A stretch of 62,097 nucleotides of DNA, taken from NCBI RefSeq assembly GCF_900112485.1, contig NZ_FOMG01000024.1, positions 1 to 62,097 on the forward strand. The letters are read 5' to 3'. Made by a program: the position numbers and the translations under genes. The stretch is from Clostridium uliginosum (GTDB lineage Bacteria > Bacillota > Clostridia > Clostridiales > Clostridiaceae). Each line of letters opens with the position of its first letter. Position 1 is the first letter of the stretch. This document shows, in pieces, positions 30,877-40,418 of this stretch. The notes beneath the pieces are model-generated. The model was not told where the DNA came from. It saw only the letters and a list, made by a program, of their open reading frames with translations, and did not search any database.

Positions 30877-32214
30877 TTGGAAACATCGGTTATGAGGAGC
30901 TTACCTCAAAGTATAGAAGCTGAACAATCAGTAATTGGATCTATGATTATAGATAAAGGTGCTATTGCTAAAACTTTAGAGAAGTTAGAAGAAGAAGACT
31001 TTTATAGAGATGGACATAAAATAGTGTTTAAAGCTATATTAGAAATGTTTAAGAAGGATATAGCAGTAGATCTAGTAACTCTCTTAGAGTACTTAAAAAG
31101 TATAGATATGCTTGAAAGAGCTGGAGGGGTAACATATATAAGTGAGATAAGTTCATCAGTACCTACTACTGCAAACTTAGCTTCATACATAAAAATAGTA
31201 GAAGAAAAATCTATTTTAAGGAAACTTATTAAAGCTTCAACATCAATAATTGAGGAAAGCTATAATAAGCAAGGAGAAGTAGAAGGTGTATTAGATATAG
31301 CTGAAAAGAAGATATTTGATATAGCTGAAAAGAAGACTTCAAAGGACTTTGAACCTTTAAGTGATGTTCTTGAGAGAGGATTCATAGAGATAGAAAGACT
31401 TTTTAATAATAAAGGTGAAATTACTGGAGTAGGATCTGGATTTAATGATTTAGATTCTAAGACCTCAGGTTTTCAAAAGGGAGATATGGTTCTTATTGCA
31501 GCAAGACCTTCTATGGGAAAAACAACTTTTGCTCTTAATATAGCAGAAAATGCAGCATTAAGAGAAGGAAAGAGTGTAGTAGTATTTTCTTTAGAAATGT
31601 CTAAGGAACAATTAGCATATAAGCTACTTTGCTCTGAAGCAAATGTTGATATGTTAAAATTAAGAACTGGTGAATTAGATGATAAAGATTGGGAAAATAT
31701 TGCTAGAGCAACAGGTCCTTTATCTAAAGCTAAAGTATATATAGATGATTCTGCTGGAGTTTCTGTTATGGAGATGAGATCTAAATGTAGAAGATTAAAG
31801 ATGGAATATGGAATAGATATAATTATTATTGATTACTTGCAACTTATGTCAGGAAGTTCTTCTACAGATAACAGGCAACAAGAGGTGTCAGAAATATCTA
31901 GATCTATTAAGGCTTTAGCCAAAGAAATGGAATGCCCAGTAATAGCTTTATCGCAATTATCTCGTGCTCCTGAACAAAGAGCAGACCATAGACCTATGTT
32001 ATCTGATTTAAGAGAATCAGGATCTATAGAACAGGATGCAGATATTGTTATGTTTTTATATAGGGATGAGTATTATAATAAGGAAACAGAAGATAGAAAT
32101 ATTGCTGAGTGCATAATAGCAAAACAAAGAAATGGTCCAGTAGGAACTGCTAAACTTGCATGGCTTGGTCAATATAGTAAGTTTGAAAATTTAGATGTTA
32201 TTCATAAAGAATAA
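30877..32214 (+). CDS. dnaB: Replicative DNA helicase DnaB
   Basis: DnaB is the hexameric fork helicase. The 445-residue protein has the N-terminal primase-interacting domain (SLPQSIEAEQSVIGSMIID), a linker, and the RecA-like domain with Walker A ARPSMGKTT at 209-217, Walker B IIIIDYLQLM and the SRSIKALAKE and SDLRESGSIEQDAD motifs. Translation begins at TTG with AAAGGAGG 8 nt upstream. Its loaders dnaD and dnaI are in the same window at 41.5-43.4 kb. No intein is present. Confidence 0.97.
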   Translation: METSVMRSLPQSIEAEQSVIGSMIIDKGAIAKTLEKLEEEDFYRDGHKIVFKAILEMFKKDIAVDLVTLLEYLKSIDMLERAGGVTYISEISSSVPTTANLASYIKIVEEKSILRKLIKASTSIIEESYNKQGEVEGVLDIAEKKIFDIAEKKTSKDFEPLSDVLERGFIEIERLFNNKGEITGVGSGFNDLDSKTSGFQKGDMVLIAARPSMGKTTFALNIAENAALREGKSVVVFSLEMSKEQLAYKLLCSEANVDMLKLRTGELDDKDWENIARATGPLSKAKVYIDDSAGVSVMEMRSKCRRLKMEYGIDIIIIDYLQLMSGSSSTDNRQQEVSEISRSIKALAKEMECPVIALSQLSRAPEQRADHRPMLSDLRESGSIEQDADIVMFLYRDEYYNKETEDRNIAECIIAKQRNGPVGTAKLAWLGQYSKFENLDVIHKE

Positions 32215-32220
32215 AAACAT

Positions 32221-32256
32221 AAATTAGTTTGTTTTTGAACAAACTAATTTATATTT
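32221..32256 (+). terminator. Terminator after dnaB
   Basis: AAATTAGTTTGTT and AACAAACTAATTT form a 13-bp perfect stem with a 4-nt loop, followed by the weak tract ATATTT, 6 bp after dnaB. Confidence 0.78.
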
Positions 32257-32267
32257 AATAAATAATT

Positions 32268-32363
32268 ATATATATGTTTCAATTAAAAATGTGGGATAAA
32301 TATTTATGTATTTTTTAATAATTAAGTAATTCAAATGTATAAATTTAGTTAGAAGATATATAT
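32268..32363 (+). repeat. R1 repeat, copy B (96 bp)
   Basis: It shares with copy A the blocks ATATATATGTTTCAATT, GGATAAATATTT, GTATTTTTTAA and GTAATTCAAATGTATAAA in the same order. The right inverted end is more decayed (AGAAGATATATAT). It sits between the dnaB terminator and a convergent small gene. Confidence 0.78.
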
Positions 32364-32373
32364 TAAAAATCGT

Positions 32374-32712
32374 TTAAAACTTAGGAATGATAAGTTTAAT
32401 TTTATCCTTATAATCATAAAGAAAAATTTTATCTAAATTTATGTCTTTTAAATAAAACATTCTTTTTAAAGACTTGTCTACGTCCTTATTAATTTTGTGC
32501 ATTTCAAGAATTAAAAAATTATTTTTATAGTGCATTTTTAAAAAATGATTTTTATATGAAAAAAAGTAAATGCTAATGTAATAACTTCTAGATGTTTCCT
32601 CTATATCTATAGTTGGGATTTTTGAACTTATGATAGGTTTATCTAAAAAAAAATCAATAAATTCTTCCTTATTTATTAAAGAATTAGAATGAATTATAGG
32701 AATTTTATTCAT
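32374..32712 (-). CDS. Small protein, possibly a divergent Hsp20-like fold
   Basis: The 112-residue protein is not firmly recognised. From about residue 32 the order of segments resembles an alpha-crystallin domain: PTIDIEETSRSYYISIYFF (usual xDIxExxxxYxI strand), NFLILEMHKIN, a KSLKRMFYLKDINLDKIF segment (usual RxFxLPxxVDxxxI) and a last strand DKIKLIIPKF (usual GxLxIxxPK). The G-V-L motif is replaced and the charge pattern differs, so chaperone activity is only a guess. ATG start with GGGAGG upstream. It converges on dnaB and diverges from proC. Confidence 0.6.
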   Translation of the reverse strand: MNKIPIIHSNSLINKEEFIDFFLDKPIISSKIPTIDIEETSRSYYISIYFFSYKNHFLKMHYKNNFLILEMHKINKDVDKSLKRMFYLKDINLDKIFLYDYKDKIKLIIPKF

Positions 32713-32743
32713 AGATATAACCTCCCTTCTAAGTAAATATAGT

Positions 32744-32771
32744 TTGTGAAATATGATACTAGCTATACTAT
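32744..32771 (+). promoter_or_regulatory. Weak candidate proC promoter
   Basis: TTGTGA (32744-32749), 16 bp, then TACTAT (32766-32771), about 60 bp upstream of proC. Both hexamers deviate from consensus. Confidence 0.35.
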
Positions 32772-32830
32772 GATTATAGTGGAGAAAAACTTAAAAATAG
32801 AATTTAAATTAAAAAATTGGGGGATTAATT

Positions 32831-33631
32831 ATGAGCAATAAAGTAGGATTCATAGGTTGTGGAAATATGGGAAGTTCTATGGTCCAAGGATTAATTAAGT
32901 CTGGATTTTTAAAGTCTAATGAAATAATTGTTTCTACTAAAACAGAAGCCTCAGCAAAAAAGTTAAAAGATGAATTTAAGATAATAACAACTTTAGATAG
33001 CAAATTAGTTGCAAAAAGTGCAGATATTTTAATATTGGCTGTAAAACCATATATGTATAAAGATGTTATTAATGAGATTAAAGAAGAATTAACTAAAGAT
33101 AAATTAATTATAAGCATAGCAGCAGGAATAACTATTGAAAATATGGAAAATTGGGTAGGATCAGATTATAAGATAGTTAGAAGTATGCCGAATACTCCAG
33201 CACTTGTTGGTCAAGCAATGTCAGCTATTTGTCCAAATATAAATGTAACTAAAGAAGATATGGAATATTGTACTAAAATTTTTCAAAGCTTTGGAGAATG
33301 TGTAGAACTTGCAGAAAAAGATTTTCATGGATTTATTGCTTTATGTGGATCTTCACCTGCATATATATTTATGTTTATAGAAGCTATGGCAGATGGCGCA
33401 GTAAAGCTTGGAATAACTAGAGATAAAGCATATAAGATGGCAGCACAATCTTTACTTGGATCAGCTAAGATGGTTTTAGACACAGGAAAACATCCAGCAT
33501 TTTTAAAAGATATGGTATGTTCTCCAGCAGGAACTACAATAGATGCAGTAGCTGAATTAGAAAAGCAAGGATTTAGAAGTGCAGTTATAGAAGCAATGGT
33601 TAAATGTGCAGATAAATCTAAAAATATGTAA
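32831..33631 (+). CDS. proC: Pyrroline-5-carboxylate reductase
   Basis: ProC performs the last step of proline synthesis, reducing pyrroline-5-carboxylate with NAD(P)H. The 266-residue protein has the Rossmann start KVGFIGCGNMGSSMVQGLI (GxGxxG at 9-14), the middle IVRSMPNTPALVGQAMSAI, and the C-terminal dimerisation/active-site helix region with ALCGSSPAYIFMFIEAMADG and VCSPAGTTIDAV. It appears to be a single-gene unit, with a DnaA-box-like array just downstream. Confidence 0.97.
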   Translation: MSNKVGFIGCGNMGSSMVQGLIKSGFLKSNEIIVSTKTEASAKKLKDEFKIITTLDSKLVAKSADILILAVKPYMYKDVINEIKEELTKDKLIISIAAGITIENMENWVGSDYKIVRSMPNTPALVGQAMSAICPNINVTKEDMEYCTKIFQSFGECVELAEKDFHGFIALCGSSPAYIFMFIEAMADGAVKLGITRDKAYKMAAQSLLGSAKMVLDTGKHPAFLKDMVCSPAGTTIDAVAELEKQGFRSAVIEAMVKCADKSKNM

Positions 33632-33645
33632 ATTACATTTATTAT

Positions 33646-33755
33646 TGTGGATAAGTAATAAAATAATACTGAGGATATAATTTAACTTAAATTATTGTGG
33701 ATAATAATAATTTTAAAATGTGTGGATAAAAATTAAATATAATTATTGTGAATAA
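33646..33755. other. Array of DnaA-box-like sites at about 25-bp spacing
   Basis: Perfect TGTGGATAA boxes occur at 33646-33654, 33696-33704 and 33721-33729. TGTGAATAA is at 33747-33755 and a decayed TGAGGATAT starts at about 33670. Spacing between cores is 24-26 bp. The surrounding bases (ATTATT before, AATAAT or AAATT after) also recur, so it is a degenerate tandem repeat. It fills most of the proC to malic-enzyme spacer. Confidence 0.75.
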
Positions 33756-33803
33756 AAATTATTTTTATACTATAGCTAGTAGCTGGATAAGTTTTTTCAT
33801 ATT

Positions 33804-33872
33804 AGGCATATTAAAGAAAATAACAAGTCAAATATACTAGCATAATGACTTGTTATTTATTTTAATATGCCT
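33804..33872 (-). repeat. R2 hairpin repeat, copy 1
   Basis: The arms (33804-33830 and 33846-33872) are complementary over about 27 bp with few mismatches: AGGCATATTAAAGAAAATAA on the left, TTATTTATTTTAATATGCCT on the right. It lies between the convergent ends of proC and the malic enzyme gene. Other copies are at 39393, 43469, 44864, 47131 and 53131. Confidence 0.85.
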
Positions 33873-33892
33873 TATTTAGAAATAAAAACACA

Positions 33893-33950
33893 AAAAGATT
33901 GACTCAATATAAAGTACAAAGTTAATATGAATCAGCCTTTTTATTTTTAT
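33893..33950 (-). terminator. Probable malic enzyme gene terminator
   Basis: On the minus strand AAAAAGGCTGATTCA pairs, with G-T and mismatched positions, with TGAGTCAATCTTTTT, ending in five T. The loop is long (about 25 nt). Confidence 0.55.
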
Positions 33951-33956
33951 TAAATA

Positions 33957-35129
33957 TTAAATACGAGCAACTCCGCTTTTAATTGCAGCCTCTTTAACAG
34001 CTTCAGCCACTAAAGTTTGAACATTTAAATCAAACGCTTTAGGAATTATAAATTCAGGATTTAAATCTTTAGGAGAGATAGCATTTGCAATAGCATAGGC
34101 AGCAGCTACTTTCATTTCTTCATTGATATCTGATGCTCTAACATCTAATGCGCCTCTAAATACTCCAGGGAAGGCTAAAACATTATTTATTTGGTTAGGG
34201 TAATCAGAACGACCGGTACCCATTATAGCAATACCAGCTTCCTTAGCATCTTCAGGGAAGATTTCAGGGGTGGGATTTGCCATAGCAAAGATTATTCCAT
34301 CTTTATTCATTGTTTTAACCATTTCTTTTGAAACTATATTCGGAGCTGAAACACCAATAAATATATCTGCATATTTTATAGCATCCTTTAGCATACCTGT
34401 TTCATTATTAGGATTAGTTATTTGAGCTAATTCTTCCATATACATATTGTTTAATTCTTTATTTTTAGTAATTATACCGTTTATATCACACATTACTATG
34501 TTTTTAACACCAGAAGAAAGTAATAATTTACATATAGCAGTGCCAGCAGAACCAGAACCATTTATTACGATTTTTATATCTTTTAGACTTTTATTTACTA
34601 TTTTTAAAGCATTTATTACACCAGCTAAAACAACAATTGCAGTTCCATGTTGATCATCATGAAATACTGGTATATCTAATCTTTCCTTTAATTTTTTTTC
34701 TACATCAAAACATCGAGGAGCTGAGATATCCTCTAAATTTATAGCACCTAAAGTTGGCGCTATGTTACAAATAGTATTAACAATTTCATCCACGTCTTTA
34801 GTATCTAAAACTATAGGGAATGCATCCACATTTGCAAATTCTTTAAATAAAACACTTTTACCTTCCATAACAGGTAAAGCTGCAAGTGGACCAATATCTC
34901 CAAGTCCTAAAACAGCAGTACCATCAGAAATAACAGCTACTGAATTCCATTTTCTAGTGTAGGTATATACTTTACTAGGATCTTTGTGTATTTCACGACA
35001 AGGTTCAGCAACACCTGGAGTATATGCAAGACTTAAATCTTTAGCATTTTTTACTTCACAGGTTGATTTGATTTCTATTTTACCTCTTTTTTCTTGGTGA
35101 AACTTTAAAGCTTCTTCATAAATATTCAT
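33957..35129 (-). CDS. NAD(P)-dependent malic enzyme (oxaloacetate-decarboxylating)
   Basis: The enzyme converts malate to pyruvate and CO2. The 390-residue length is that of the short bacterial form. It has LSLAYTPGVAEPCREI (substrate tyrosine), GTAVLGLGDIGPLAALPVMEGK, the metal-site INLEDISAPRCF, VFHDDQHGTAIVVLAG and the dinucleotide fold IVINGSGSAGTAICKLLL. NAD versus NADP preference cannot be read reliably. The start ATG has AGGAGTG 7 nt upstream. It stands alone between convergent proC and divergent purA. Confidence 0.95.
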   Translation of the reverse strand: MNIYEEALKFHQEKRGKIEIKSTCEVKNAKDLSLAYTPGVAEPCREIHKDPSKVYTYTRKWNSVAVISDGTAVLGLGDIGPLAALPVMEGKSVLFKEFANVDAFPIVLDTKDVDEIVNTICNIAPTLGAINLEDISAPRCFDVEKKLKERLDIPVFHDDQHGTAIVVLAGVINALKIVNKSLKDIKIVINGSGSAGTAICKLLLSSGVKNIVMCDINGIITKNKELNNMYMEELAQITNPNNETGMLKDAIKYADIFIGVSAPNIVSKEMVKTMNKDGIIFAMANPTPEIFPEDAKEAGIAIMGTGRSDYPNQINNVLAFPGVFRGALDVRASDINEEMKVAAAYAIANAISPKDLNPEFIIPKAFDLNVQTLVAEAVKEAAIKSGVARI

Positions 35130-35276
35130 AAAAACACTCCTCTATAGTTTTAATGAGATCTAGGTATTTTGTTTCAAATATACCTTATATACTATGTATT
35201 TTAGTAGAAAATTTAATAATATAACTTAATTATACGAATTATATAGAAAAAAAGCAAAAAAATATTCGATATATGG

Positions 35277-35305
35277 TTGACCGAGTTAAACTACTTTGCT
35301 ACTAT
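35277..35305 (+). promoter_or_regulatory. purA promoter
   Basis: TTGACC (35277-35282), 17 bp, TACTAT (35300-35305), about 108 bp upstream of purA. The leader shows only a small AAGCT/AGCTT hairpin before AAGGAGG; no riboswitch was recognised. Confidence 0.7.
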
Positions 35306-35400
35306 TTAAAAGTAGAAGTTGTTATCTTAAATATATTTTTAAAATAACAATTATAAAAATCAAAATAGTAATTTAAATTAAAGCTAATAAGCTTATTTAA

Positions 35401-36699
<1,299 letters not shown>

Positions 36700-36802
36700 A
36701 AACTTATGGTATTAAATTCTTGACTTTATTTTTAGTATAAAATATAATTTTTGATAGATAATATTCTGTAAAGATTTATTTTATAAAAAGAAGGTGAAAA
36801 GT

Positions 36803-36985
36803 ATGATAACAAAAGACATGACAATTGGTGAAGTAGTTAGAGATAATTCATCTAAAGCAGAAATACTAATGAGCTTTGGAATGGGTTGTGTTGGATGTCC
36901 ATCAGCACAAGCAGAAACTATAGAAGAAGCTGCTATGGTACATGGAATAAAATTAGAAGAGTTATTAGAAGCATTAAATAAATAA
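36803..36985 (+). CDS. DUF1858 small protein
   Basis: This 60-residue protein matches DUF1858: MITKDMTIGEVVRDNSSKAE, then ILMSFGMGCVGCPSAQAETI and EEAAMVHGIKLEELLEAL. The CVGC pair resembles that of hybrid-cluster-associated or redox regulators, and the fold is a small helical bundle; function is unknown. ATG 36803 is preferred because AAGGTG lies 7 nt upstream; the GTG at 36794 overlaps this site. It has its own strong terminator. Confidence 0.9.
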   Translation: MITKDMTIGEVVRDNSSKAEILMSFGMGCVGCPSAQAETIEEAAMVHGIKLEELLEALNK

Positions 36986-36999
36986 TAATAAGTTTATAA

Positions 37000-37037
37000 A
37001 AAGAGATTTTCTTTAAATTAGAAAATCTCTTTTTTTA
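37000..37037 (+). terminator. Terminator after the DUF1858 gene
   Basis: AAAGAGATTTTC and GAAAATCTCTTT pair over 12 bp with a 9-nt loop, followed by more T. Confidence 0.92.
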
Positions 37038-37296
37038 TTAATAGAAAAAAGAGAATAATATAGTATAATAAAGGTATAAGTAATTCCTTATATAAAAATT
37101 TGTTTTCAAGATATATGTTTAGGACTATAGTAGGTTTTAGGGAATTTACTATAGTCTTTTTGTGTGATTAGGTACTAAAATAGCAATAAGTCACATTCAA
37201 AAAATAACATATCAGTAAAATATATGGGGGGAGGGCTGATTAAATATTGCAGAATATTTAAAATAAATACTAGATTTTTTGAAGGTAGGTGTAAGT
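37038..37296. other. Spacer with an orphan hairpin
   Basis: GACTATAGTA (37123-37132) and TACTATAGTC (37147-37156) form a 10-bp stem followed by TTTTT, a terminator-like hairpin not attached to a known gene. TATAATA occurs at about 37065. No open frame of note is present; a short untranslated RNA ending here is possible. Confidence 0.4.
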
Positions 37297-38061
37297 GTGG
37301 GTAAAAGTTTTACAAAAACGTATGAAATACATTATTATGAAGTAGATTATAAATTGAAATGTAAACTATCATCTATAATAGATTTTATATGTGATATAGG
37401 AACACAACAGTCAGAATTAATTGGTGGTGGAATGGAATATTGTAAAAGTAATAATTGTGCATGGGTTTTCTATAAGTATGATATAAAAATGTCCAGATAT
37501 CCAAAGTATGGAGAAACTATAAGTTTAACTACAGAAGCTATAGGTTTTAAAAAGTTTTATGGATTAAGAAAATATTATATTAAAGACTCTGATGGCAACT
37601 TAATTGGAGAAGCACTAGCATTATTTTTCTTGATAAACATTGAAAAGAGAAGACCTATGAGAATACAAAAAGAACAATATGATTTTTATGGTGTAGATAC
37701 TGATTTGAGTTGTAATGTACAAATGGATGATGTTGAAAAGATTGATGAAGAGCAATTTCATAGAGAATTTGAAATAAGATATAGTGATATTGATTCAAAC
37801 AAACATGTAAATAATGTGAAATATATTGAATGGGCAATTGAAGCAGTTCCATTAGAAGTAGTAAAAGATTATGAATTAAATAGGATTAAAGTAATATTTG
37901 AGAAGGAAACTACTTATGGAGATAAAGTATCAGTAACAGCAACTGTAAAACAAATTGATGAAAATAATTTAAAATCTTATCATAGAATAAGGAATAATAA
38001 TGGAAATAAATTAACTATTTTAGAAACAGAGTGGAGAAAGATAGAAAAAAACCTGGTTTAG
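37297..38061 (+). CDS. Acyl-ACP thioesterase (FatA/FatB family)
   Basis: The 254-residue protein has two hot-dog domains as in bacterial acyl-ACP thioesterases: N-terminal KTYEIHYYEVDYKLKCKLSS with NNCAWVFYKYDIKMSRYPKY, and C-terminal FEIRYSDIDSNKHVNNVKYI with the conserved D, N and H followed by EWAIEAVP. It would release fatty acids from acyl carrier protein. GTG 37297 is chosen because TAGGTG lies 5 nt upstream; a TTG 18 bp earlier is possible. The stop codon falls inside the left arm of its terminator. Confidence 0.9.
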   Translation: MGKSFTKTYEIHYYEVDYKLKCKLSSIIDFICDIGTQQSELIGGGMEYCKSNNCAWVFYKYDIKMSRYPKYGETISLTTEAIGFKKFYGLRKYYIKDSDGNLIGEALALFFLINIEKRRPMRIQKEQYDFYGVDTDLSCNVQMDDVEKIDEEQFHREFEIRYSDIDSNKHVNNVKYIEWAIEAVPLEVVKDYELNRIKVIFEKETTYGDKVSVTATVKQIDENNLKSYHRIRNNNGNKLTILETEWRKIEKNLV

Positions 38062-38091
38062 GATTTTATCCTAAACCAGGTTTTAATTTTT
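38047..38091 (+). terminator. Terminator overlapping the thioesterase stop codon
   Basis: AACCTGGTTTAGGAT and ATCCTAAACCAGGTT form a perfect stem of 17 bp including flanking A/T, with a 3-nt loop, then TT and AATTTTT. The gene's last codons and TAG lie inside the left arm. Being symmetric, it may also serve the convergent gene. Confidence 0.93.
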
Positions 38092-38093
38092 AG

Positions 38094-38126
38094 CTTTGTA
38101 TCAACACTCTGCTAAAACATAGTCTA
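38094..38126 (-). repeat. R3-related repeat end
   Basis: The minus strand reads GACTATGTTTTAGCAGAGTG then TTGATACAAAGCT, closely similar to the ends of the long hairpin at 41171-41392 and the palindrome at 53081. It overlaps the stop codon of the flavoprotein gene. Confidence 0.6.
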
Positions 38127-39368
38127 ATTTTTAGAAGCAGATTTTCCAGCCAAATATCCAGAACTCCAAGCCCATTGAAGATTAAATCCACCACAGTCAC
38201 CATGAACATCTAGTATTTCACCACAGAAATAAAGATTATCCACTATTTTAGATTCTAAGGTCAGGCTATCTACCTCCTTAGTGTTTATTCCTCCTAATGT
38301 AACTTGAGCGTTAGGGAAGCCGTTAGTGCCAATACATTTGAAATCCCATTTTTTAAATCTATCAATTAAAATATTTTTATTTTTCCAATCTATTTCATCA
38401 CAAGAAGAATGAATATTTGTTATTCCAACATCTTTTAAAAGTGTTGAAATTAATTTCTTATTTATTACTCCTATCAAGCCAGAGGAAATTTCTCTATAGT
38501 TAAAAACAGAAAAGTGGGTATAAAAGAAATTTTCGATATCATTCTTATTTTCTTCAGGAAACATATCAAGTCTTAATTTTACGTTCTTACCTTCATATAG
38601 AGCTTTAGAAGCATAAGAGGATAGTTGTAATATAGGAGGACCTGATATTCCATAGTCGGTAAACAGCACTTCCCCTTTTTCTCTACGTATTATCTCATCA
38701 TCTATTATGATACTAACTTCTCCATCAAATTTTACTCCAGATAAAGCTTTTAAATATGGATAATCTAATTTAAGCTGTACAATTCCAGGAAGAGGTTCAA
38801 TTACACTATGGCCTAATGACTTGCTAATTTTATAAGCTGATCCATCAGAACCTGTTTTAGGGGCGGATTTTCCTCCACAACTTAAAATAAGTTTTCCACA
38901 AGAAAATTCTTTAAATTCATCATTGCTTGTGGATAAAATAAATTTTTTATGTTTTTTTATGTAAGTAATTTTTGAATTTGTGTATAAGGGTATTTTTTTA
39001 TCTTCTAAAGCCATTCTAAAAATATCTATTACAGAAGAAGCCTGGAGAGATCTAGGATACATTTTACCATTTTCAAGCTCTTTTAAAGGAAGTCCTAATG
39101 ATAAGAATAAGTTCTTTGTATCGTCAAATGTAAAATTGTTTAAAGCTTCTATAAAAAAATCATTATTTTCACTATGAAAATTATTATATGGATGTGATAT
39201 TGTAGAATTTGTAATATTACATCTACCATTTCCAGTAGTAAGAATCTTTTTACCAATTCTATCATTTGCTTCTACAATAGCAACATCTATGCCTAAATCT
39301 TTAGCTATTATTCCAGCTATTAAGCCAGATGCACCAGCACCAACAATTATTAAATCATGATTAATCAT
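38124..39368 (-). CDS. BaiN/HI0933-family FAD-dependent oxidoreductase
   Basis: The 414-residue flavoprotein begins IIVGAGASGLIAGIIAKDLG (FAD motif), then RIGKKILTTGNGRCNITNS, and ends with GEILDVHGDCGGFNLQWAWS, followed by SGYLAGKSA. These are the signatures of the HI0933/BaiN/RdsA-like family (often annotated aminoacetone oxidase family). The true substrate is unknown in most members. A copy of repeat R2 lies 24 bp upstream of the start codon. Confidence 0.9.
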   Translation of the reverse strand: MINHDLIIVGAGASGLIAGIIAKDLGIDVAIVEANDRIGKKILTTGNGRCNITNSTISHPYNNFHSENNDFFIEALNNFTFDDTKNLFLSLGLPLKELENGKMYPRSLQASSVIDIFRMALEDKKIPLYTNSKITYIKKHKKFILSTSNDEFKEFSCGKLILSCGGKSAPKTGSDGSAYKISKSLGHSVIEPLPGIVQLKLDYPYLKALSGVKFDGEVSIIIDDEIIRREKGEVLFTDYGISGPPILQLSSYASKALYEGKNVKLRLDMFPEENKNDIENFFYTHFSVFNYREISSGLIGVINKKLISTLLKDVGITNIHSSCDEIDWKNKNILIDRFKKWDFKCIGTNGFPNAQVTLGGINTKEVDSLTLESKIVDNLYFCGEILDVHGDCGGFNLQWAWSSGYLAGKSASKN

Positions 39369-39392
39369 ATTTATTAATTCTCCTTGTATTTA

Positions 39393-39448
39393 AGGCATAT
39401 TAAAGAAAATAACTAATATATTAACCTGTTATTTTTTTGAATATGCCT
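39393..39448 (-). repeat. R2 hairpin repeat, copy 2 (24 bp upstream of a start codon)
   Basis: In the gene sense (minus) it runs AGGCATATTCAAAAAAATAA to TTATTTTCTTTAATATGCCT, giving a hairpin of about 20 bp with a short loop. The flavoprotein ATG is at 39368 and its GGAGAATT site lies between. Confidence 0.85.
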
Positions 39449-39628
39449 AAGATTAGAAATTATAAAAAATAATAAGCATTATTTATTTTTTATTTTGCAT
39501 AATTATTTTTTTTAAATACTTAAATAAATTTTATCATAGTAATATAAATCTTAAAAGCAAGGAATAATAAACTTATAAGTTAGAAAATTATAAACTTAAA
39601 ATATTAAATAAAATTGAGGTGGGATATT

Positions 39629-40213
39629 GTGAAGGCAAAAATAATTAATAAAGATTTAGAAGATTATGAGAGATTGTTTGGTGTTAGAAGAATGAATTTT
39701 GACCAAGCTGTTATAAATTATCCAACTGGAGATGGACTAAAGGTTTTTTCTTTAGAAGATTTAGAATTAATTTCAGAAAACAAAATTGATGAATTTTTAT
39801 TAAACAATAAAGAATTTTTAAAAATTAAACTAAAAAGAGGAATATCTGTATCTTTTTATAATGCATTACTCAATTCAATAGAAGATGAAATAGATGAAAG
39901 AGTAGTTCACTTAAATGTTTTAAGAGATAAATATAAAATTAATAAAAGAGGAATATGGGATAAGGAAATATTATTATTTGTAAATAATAAGTTTGCAATA
40001 GAAGTTAATTCATCAGGTCAGAATTTTAAAAGGGATGGATATAACATAATAATAAATAAAATATCAAAACAAGATTTTTTAAATACTTGTTGTAATGAAA
40101 TTACTAATATAGAAAAAGAAATAGACTGCAAAAACAAGATGTTATCAAGTTTTGGAGAGGCTATAACTTCAATAAAAGAACACTATGAAAGTGATAAAAA
40201 ATTATTAATTTAA
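39629..40213 (+). CDS. Hypothetical protein
   Basis: This 194-residue soluble protein is not recognised. It begins KAKIINKDLEDYERLFGVRR and NFDQAVINYPTGDGLKVFSL, has a central charged helix (NSIEDEIDERVVHLNVLRDK) and a long final helix. It has no signal peptide, membrane segment or obvious catalytic motif. GTG 39629 is chosen because GAGGTGGG lies 5 nt upstream; a TTG at 39614 lies before the site. It is a single gene upstream of the tRNA array. Confidence 0.8.
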   Translation: MKAKIINKDLEDYERLFGVRRMNFDQAVINYPTGDGLKVFSLEDLELISENKIDEFLLNNKEFLKIKLKRGISVSFYNALLNSIEDEIDERVVHLNVLRDKYKINKRGIWDKEILLFVNNKFAIEVNSSGQNFKRDGYNIIINKISKQDFLNTCCNEITNIEKEIDCKNKMLSSFGEAITSIKEHYESDKKLLI

Positions 40214-40255
40214 TGTTAGAAAATAAGATAATTACAAAAAAAATTAAAAAATGTG

Positions 40256-40284
40256 TTGACACATAATCTAATTTTATGTATTAT
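40256..40284 (+). promoter_or_regulatory. tRNA array promoter
   Basis: Perfect TTGACA (40256-40261), 17 bp, TATTAT (40279-40284), 46 bp upstream of the first tRNA. Confidence 0.9.
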
Positions 40285-40330
40285 AGTCTATGTGGTCAGC
40301 GACATGATTACAGATACAAATACATAGCAT

Positions 40331-40405
40331 GGCTCCTTGGTCAAGCGGTTAAGACACCACCCTTTCACGGTGGTAACAGGGGTTCGATTCCCCTAGGAGT
40401 CACCA
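40331..40405 (+). tRNA. tRNA-Glu (UUC), copy 1
   Basis: The cloverleaf has acceptor GGCTCCT/AGGAGTC (one G-T), anticodon loop CTTTCAC with TTC, a T-loop GGTTCGATTCC, and an encoded CCA. It is identical to the copy at 40683. Confidence 0.97.
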
Positions 40406-40418
40406 TTTTTCATCTTAT

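Noticed and set aside
38929..38937. Perfect TGTGGATAA inside the flavoprotein gene
   Set aside because: Single site in coding sequence with no neighbours, unlike the array at 33646-33755.
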